Below the pieces are notes generated by a model, which searched no databases, was not told the origin of the DNA, and saw only the letters and a list, made by a program, of their open reading frames with translations. Shown piece by piece: positions 6,800 to 9,845 of a DNA stretch of 9,845 nucleotides (the first letter of the stretch is position 1; every line of letters begins with the position of its first letter). Both the position numbers and the translations under genes were made by a program. Origin of the DNA: Actinomycetota bacterium (GTDB lineage Bacteria > Actinomycetota > Acidimicrobiia > Acidimicrobiales > Ilumatobacteraceae); the NCBI GenBank assembly GCA_005805045.1, contig SYNW01000082.1, positions 1 to 9,845 of the forward strand, read 5' to 3'.

Positions 6800-8352
6800 G
6801 TGAATTCTTCGTTGTCACCGACGCCCATGGCGCGACCCTTGATGACTTGGTTGCAACGCATAAATCGTTGGTTATCGCGGGCTCGAAAGATATCAAGTGG
6901 TTTGTCTACGGCGCGGTGCCAGATGCGATCAAACATTTACAACATCGTTGGTCGTTTCGCCGCGTGCGAGTTGTGGCGACTGCCGATGATTTAAGAGCCG
7001 GCGATCACGTCATCTTTTTGGATAGTGGCGATGGGCTGTATCGCGAATCGTTGATTGCCGTGCGTGAAACTATCCGAAAAAATCCAACAACTGATTTAAT
7101 TTATGGCGACTCGGCTCACCCGACCGGCGTGAAAGCAGAACCGTTGTGTTTCGTACGCCGACCAGGTTGGTCGCCCGAGCGATTGCGCAGCCACTGCTAC
7201 GTCGGCGAAACGCTTATTGTTGGAGCCGAAATTGTTGAACGTGCGGGTGGCATAACTGATCTCGTTGCGCGACACCCGCACGATCGTGCTCTGCGACTCG
7301 GCGAACGCGCAAAAAACATTGTGCGGATGCCCGAACTTTTGACGATGGGCAAGAACCGCAACACTCGCCCATCGGCTTCGCTGGAAGCCGTCGTTGAACA
7401 CTGCAGGCGTGAAAAAATTGACGCGCACTGCGAACTCGATGCGGCCGTGCCGAGTGTGCGAGTCAAGCGCAACCTGACGACAAAGCCGAGCGTGGCGGTA
7501 ATCGTGCCGACACGCGGCACTTCTGCCGAGGTCTTTGGTTCCGAACGCGTGCTTGTAGTCGAGGCCGTGCGCAGCCTGTTCGAAAAATCGACATACCAGA
7601 ACTTTGAAGTTGTTGTAGTCGCCGACGCACCAACGCCACAGTCTGTGCTCGACACTCTGCACATAATCGGTGGTTCGCGACTGAGAATTATCAACTATGA
7701 CCGACCGTTTAACTTTGCCGAAAAAAATAACATTGGGGCAATGTCTTGTGAGTCTGATCTGATCTTGCTGCTCAATGATGACACCGAGATAATCACCGCT
7801 GAGGCTCTTGAAGTGATGGTCGCAATGTTCAACGACCCAACTGTCGGCGTGGTCGGCCCGATGTTGTTGTTCGAAGATTCGACGATTCAGAGCGCTGGTC
7901 ATATTTTTAGCCCCGACCCGACCGACCTCTATCGAGCACGCAACCCCGAGACGGCCGGGCCGCAAAACTTGTTGCGCGTGCAACGCGAGGTTTCGAGTTT
8001 GATCGCCGCATGTGCCTTGATTCGTCGCGATGTGTTCGAACGCGTCGGCGGGTTGTGCATGGAGTTCCCGGGCAACTGGAACGACGTCGATTTTTGTTTG
8101 AAGGTGCAACTTGCGGGATATCGAGCGGTGTTCACGCCGCACGCCCACTTGTTTCATTTTGAGTCAAAGACTCGCGTGGCGAAACGAGTTGAGGCCGAAG
8201 TCGCCAAACTCGGCGCGAGGTGGGGCTCAGTGTTGGATGATGATCCGTATTTCAACCCGAACCTGCAGCGCTATGCAAATATTTGGAAGACGGACTCGAC
8301 TTCGAAACAGTCGCTCGACGAAGCGCTGAGTTTTTTGCCGACAATCGCCTAG
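6796..8352 (+). CDS. Tandem-domain family 2 glycosyltransferase with degenerate first domain
   Basis: This 518-residue protein has two GT-A-type halves, as in O-antigen and rhamnan glycosyltransferases that transfer sugars from nucleotide donors to growing surface polysaccharides. The C-terminal half looks active: SVAVIVPTRG at 232-241, YDRPFNFAEKNNIGA at 301-315, the metal-binding LLLNDDTEI at 324-332, and the acceptor-side GNWNDVDFCLKVQLAGY at 426-442 followed by FTPHAHLFHFESKTR. The N-terminal half (about 1-200) keeps the fold landmarks HVIFLDSGD, LIYGDS and the PGWSPERLRSHCYVGETLIV segment, but lacks the leading P-x-Y-N strand and the paired acids usual at LDxDD and YSDED. It is therefore probably structural. 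There is no transmembrane segment, so the enzyme should be cytoplasmic or peripheral. It overlaps the 90-residue gene at its start. Its TAG stop shares the palindrome CTAG with the opposing gene. Sugar and acceptor cannot be read from the sequence. Confidence 0.9.
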   Translation: MSEFFVVTDAHGATLDDLVATHKSLVIAGSKDIKWFVYGAVPDAIKHLQHRWSFRRVRVVATADDLRAGDHVIFLDSGDGLYRESLIAVRETIRKNPTTDLIYGDSAHPTGVKAEPLCFVRRPGWSPERLRSHCYVGETLIVGAEIVERAGGITDLVARHPHDRALRLGERAKNIVRMPELLTMGKNRNTRPSASLEAVVEHCRREKIDAHCELDAAVPSVRVKRNLTTKPSVAVIVPTRGTSAEVFGSERVLVVEAVRSLFEKSTYQNFEVVVVADAPTPQSVLDTLHIIGGSRLRIINYDRPFNFAEKNNIGAMSCESDLILLLNDDTEIITAEALEVMVAMFNDPTVGVVGPMLLFEDSTIQSAGHIFSPDPTDLYRARNPETAGPQNLLRVQREVSSLIAACALIRRDVFERVGGLCMEFPGNWNDVDFCLKVQLAGYRAVFTPHAHLFHFESKTRVAKRVEAEVAKLGARWGSVLDDDPYFNPNLQRYANIWKTDSTSKQSLDEALSFLPTIA

Positions 8353-8374
8353 TCGTTTGACTGCGGCCCGATTG
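8342..8374. repeat. Imperfect inverted repeat over the convergent stops
   Basis: CAATCG (8342-8347) is complementary to CGATTG (8369-8374). Inside it, AGTC (8351-8354) pairs with GACT (8359-8362) around GTTT, with bulges between. The structure is centred on the shared stop codons of two convergent genes and might help end transcription. It is weaker and more interrupted than the repeat after galE, and no T tract follows on either strand. Confidence 0.25.
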
Positions 8375-8798
8375 CGCCGATCGCGCCGAAATATTCAAGA
8401 TGCGATTTGACGACATATACGGCGTCAACATCCTCAAGAATTTCGATGTTGTTCTTTTCCGCGGCATCTAACAAATAGGCCGTGAGAGTCTGCTCGTCAA
8501 TCACAACTTCATCGACGATGTCTTGCCGTAGGTCGACGACGCCAACTGGTTGCAAACCTTTCTCGTGTAACCAACGCATGTGAAACACGAGTAATTTTCG
8601 AAGTTCAAAATAAGTCAAACGGGCCTGAGTATCGCTCGGCAAGTGATCGGCCACGAACTGAGTGGCCTGCTCCAGTTCATAAACCGCGCGAGGTGCGACA
8701 CTATCGAGGCGGCGGGCCTCACGGCCAATAATCACGGCAGCAATGGCAAAAACTAGTGCCGACGCAATAACGATTGCGATGATTAGTACCGCAGACAT
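8349..8798 (-). CDS. Single-span membrane protein of unknown function (149 aa)
   Basis: Residues about 3-24 (VLIIAIVIASALVFAIAAVI) form one hydrophobic helix at the N-terminus, followed by GREARR, so the protein is probably anchored with the rest in the cytoplasm by the positive-inside rule. The soluble part is acidic and predicted mixed helix and strand: YELEQATQFVADHLPSD, then a helix LTYFELRKLLVFHMRWLHEKG, then VVIDEQTLTAYLLDAAEKNNIEILEDVDAVYVVKSHLEYFGAIG. I recognise no named domain. The start ATG at 8798-8796 lies 15 bases after the acyl-CoA dehydrogenase stop with no ribosome binding site, so the two are probably cotranscribed. A functional link to the dehydrogenase is possible but not shown. 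The stop overlaps that of the convergent glycosyltransferase gene. Confidence 0.75.
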   Translation of the reverse strand: MSAVLIIAIVIASALVFAIAAVIIGREARRLDSVAPRAVYELEQATQFVADHLPSDTQARLTYFELRKLLVFHMRWLHEKGLQPVGVVDLRQDIVDEVVIDEQTLTAYLLDAAEKNNIEILEDVDAVYVVKSHLEYFGAIGAIGPQSND

Positions 8799-8813
8799 GC
8801 GGCGCGAAAACTT

Positions 8814-9845
8814 TTAGATGCCGATGCGTTGCGCAAGAAGTTCGCGATGGTAAGTCGGATCTCCAAACAGCAACTCGCTCGACTTGGCGCGCTTGAAATA
8901 AAGATGTGCTGGGTGCTCCCAGGTGAAGCCGATGCCACCGTGAATCTGAATATTCTCGGCTGCGGCGTGAAAGTAGGCCTCAGAACAATATGCCTTGGAC
9001 AACGATGCCACCGATGGCAACTCGTCGTTCATTTCGGCGGCGCACCACATGCCGTAGTAAGCCGCTGACTTCGCTGACTCGACCTCGAGCAACATGTCGG
9101 CACACTTGTGCTTGATCGCCTGGAATGAACCAATCGGCCGACCGAACTGCACGCGCACTTTTGCGTATTCAACGGCCATGTCGAGAACTTTTTGCGCGCC
9201 GCCAACTTGCTCGGCTGCAAGTGCGACGACGATCAAGTCGTTGACGCGAGAGAGAACTTCCCAACCTTTGCCTTCGGCGCCGATCAAAGTTGCCGACACA
9301 TCGGTGAATTCAAGTTTTGCCTGCTTGCGGGTTTGATCCATTGTCGACAGCGCGGTGCGTGTAAGGCCCTTGGCATTGCCGTCGACTGCGAACAACGAGA
9401 CACCTTTGGCGGTGCGTGCCGAAACGATTATCAACGACGCGGTGTGTCCGTCAAGCACGAACATCTTTGTGCCGGTCAAGGTAAAACTTGAACCCGAGCC
9501 TTTGGCTTGCATCGTGACGCCCGATTCATCCCACTTGCCTGATGGCTCAACCGATGCGAGCGTTGCAGTTGATTCGCCACTGGCGATGCCTGGAAGATAT
9601 TTCTTCTTCGCTGCTTCGTCACCAGATTGCATCAAAGTGTTTGCAGCCAAAACGACCGTCGAGAAAAATGGCGCACAAAGCAACGAGCGACCCATCTCTT
9701 CGAGTACGACACCCAACTCGATGTAACTAAAGCCCATGCCACCGAACTCTTCAGGAATGTGAATGCCCATCAGACCCATTTGCGAACCCATCTGCGACCA
9801 CACTGCAGGATCGAAGCCATTTACGGTTTCCATTTGTTCGCGCAC
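8814..9845 (-). CDS. Acyl-CoA dehydrogenase family protein (5'-truncated by the window)
   Basis: This flavoprotein family introduces a 2,3 double bond into acyl-CoA during fatty-acid or sterol side-chain breakdown. The frame is open through the window edge. The visible 343 residues cover all but roughly 35-45 N-terminal residues of a usual 380-residue protein, and the GTG at 9845 is probably internal. Landmarks are the N-terminal IPEEFGGMGFSYIELGVVLEEMGR, a divergent middle beta domain (TLASVEPSG rather than the common LTEPxAGSD), and the C-terminal VRVQFGRPIGSFQAIKHKCADM and NIQIHGGIGFTWEHPAHLY. Aligning the last block with medium-chain dehydrogenase places Phe (in ELLFGD) where the catalytic Glu of YEGT sits. 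The isovaleryl-CoA dehydrogenase alternative Glu position also appears to be Ile. That points to a partner subunit of a heteromeric dehydrogenase of the mycobacterial FadE type. A stop at 8816-8814 precedes the membrane-protein gene by 15 bases. Confidence 0.9.
   Translation of the reverse strand: MREQMETVNGFDPAVWSQMGSQMGLMGIHIPEEFGGMGFSYIELGVVLEEMGRSLLCAPFFSTVVLAANTLMQSGDEAAKKKYLPGIASGESTATLASVEPSGKWDESGVTMQAKGSGSSFTLTGTKMFVLDGHTASLIIVSARTAKGVSLFAVDGNAKGLTRTALSTMDQTRKQAKLEFTDVSATLIGAEGKGWEVLSRVNDLIVVALAAEQVGGAQKVLDMAVEYAKVRVQFGRPIGSFQAIKHKCADMLLEVESAKSAAYYGMWCAAEMNDELPSVASLSKAYCSEAYFHAAAENIQIHGGIGFTWEHPAHLYFKRAKSSELLFGDPTYHRELLAQRIGI

Noticed and set aside
7096..8157. Long 353-codon open frame on the minus strand inside the glycosyltransferase gene
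   Set aside because: It is fully antisense to a well-supported GT2 gene, and its translation shows no domain, a low-complexity mix of Arg, His and Cys and no family landmark.
1..9845. CRISPR arrays, tRNA or rRNA genes, insertion sequences, phage or defence genes
   Set aside because: I saw no regularly spaced repeats, cloverleaf, transposase or terminal inverted repeats; the content reads as ordinary chromosomal metabolism genes.

Overview
The window most resembles a chromosomal segment of an actinobacterium with moderate G+C content. The evidence is the large single-chain (homodimer-type) pyruvate dehydrogenase E1, a HhH-GPD protein of an actinobacterial type, two genes of mycothiol-linked families, GTG starts, and the absence of clear Shine-Dalgarno sequences. 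The acyl-CoA dehydrogenase is of the divergent type common in lipid- and sterol-degrading Actinobacteria. A freshwater or marine Acidimicrobiia-like lineage would fit, but that is only an impression. It reads as a core-genome region: I see no mobile element, CRISPR array, tRNA or rRNA, and no gene-free gap over 60 bases.

Layout. (1) Positions 1-3908, plus strand: the 3' part of aceE, a HhH-GPD DNA-repair-like gene and galE, joined by 4-base start/stop overlaps (ATGA, then GTGA), so probably one transcript. A long inverted repeat lies 10 bases after the galE stop. (2) Positions 3916-4930, minus strand: a 77-residue protein of unknown function followed by an alpha/beta hydrolase-fold protein with Asn where the nucleophile is expected. 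(3) Positions 4931-4989: a short divergent promoter region with a likely leaderless promoter for the minus operon and repeated TTGAC elements. (4) Positions 4990-6491, plus strand: a DsbA-like protein of the mycothiol-dependent nitroreductase type with a CPWA active site, overlapping by ATGA with a DinB/maleylpyruvate-isomerase-like protein. (5) Positions 6527-8352, plus strand: a 90-residue helical, basic-tailed protein overlapping by ATGA with a two-domain family 2 glycosyltransferase whose first domain looks degenerate. (6) Positions 8349-9845, minus strand: the 3' part of an acyl-CoA dehydrogenase followed by a 149-residue single-span membrane protein; the latter's stop shares the palindrome CTAG with the glycosyltransferase stop.

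Functionally the window mixes central carbon metabolism (aceE), nucleotide-sugar supply and cell-surface glycosylation (galE and the GT2 gene, in separate operons), a probable mycothiol redox or detoxification pair, and fatty-acid or sterol-type acyl-CoA oxidation. Several enzymes appear to lack a canonical catalytic residue: the hydrolase nucleophile, the HhH-GPD aspartate, the second DsbA cysteine, the dehydrogenase glutamate and the acidic motifs of the first GT2 domain. I see no clear sign of a wholly new multi-gene system. The best candidates for something undescribed are the small protein paired with the two-domain glycosyltransferase and the CPWA/DinB-like pair.
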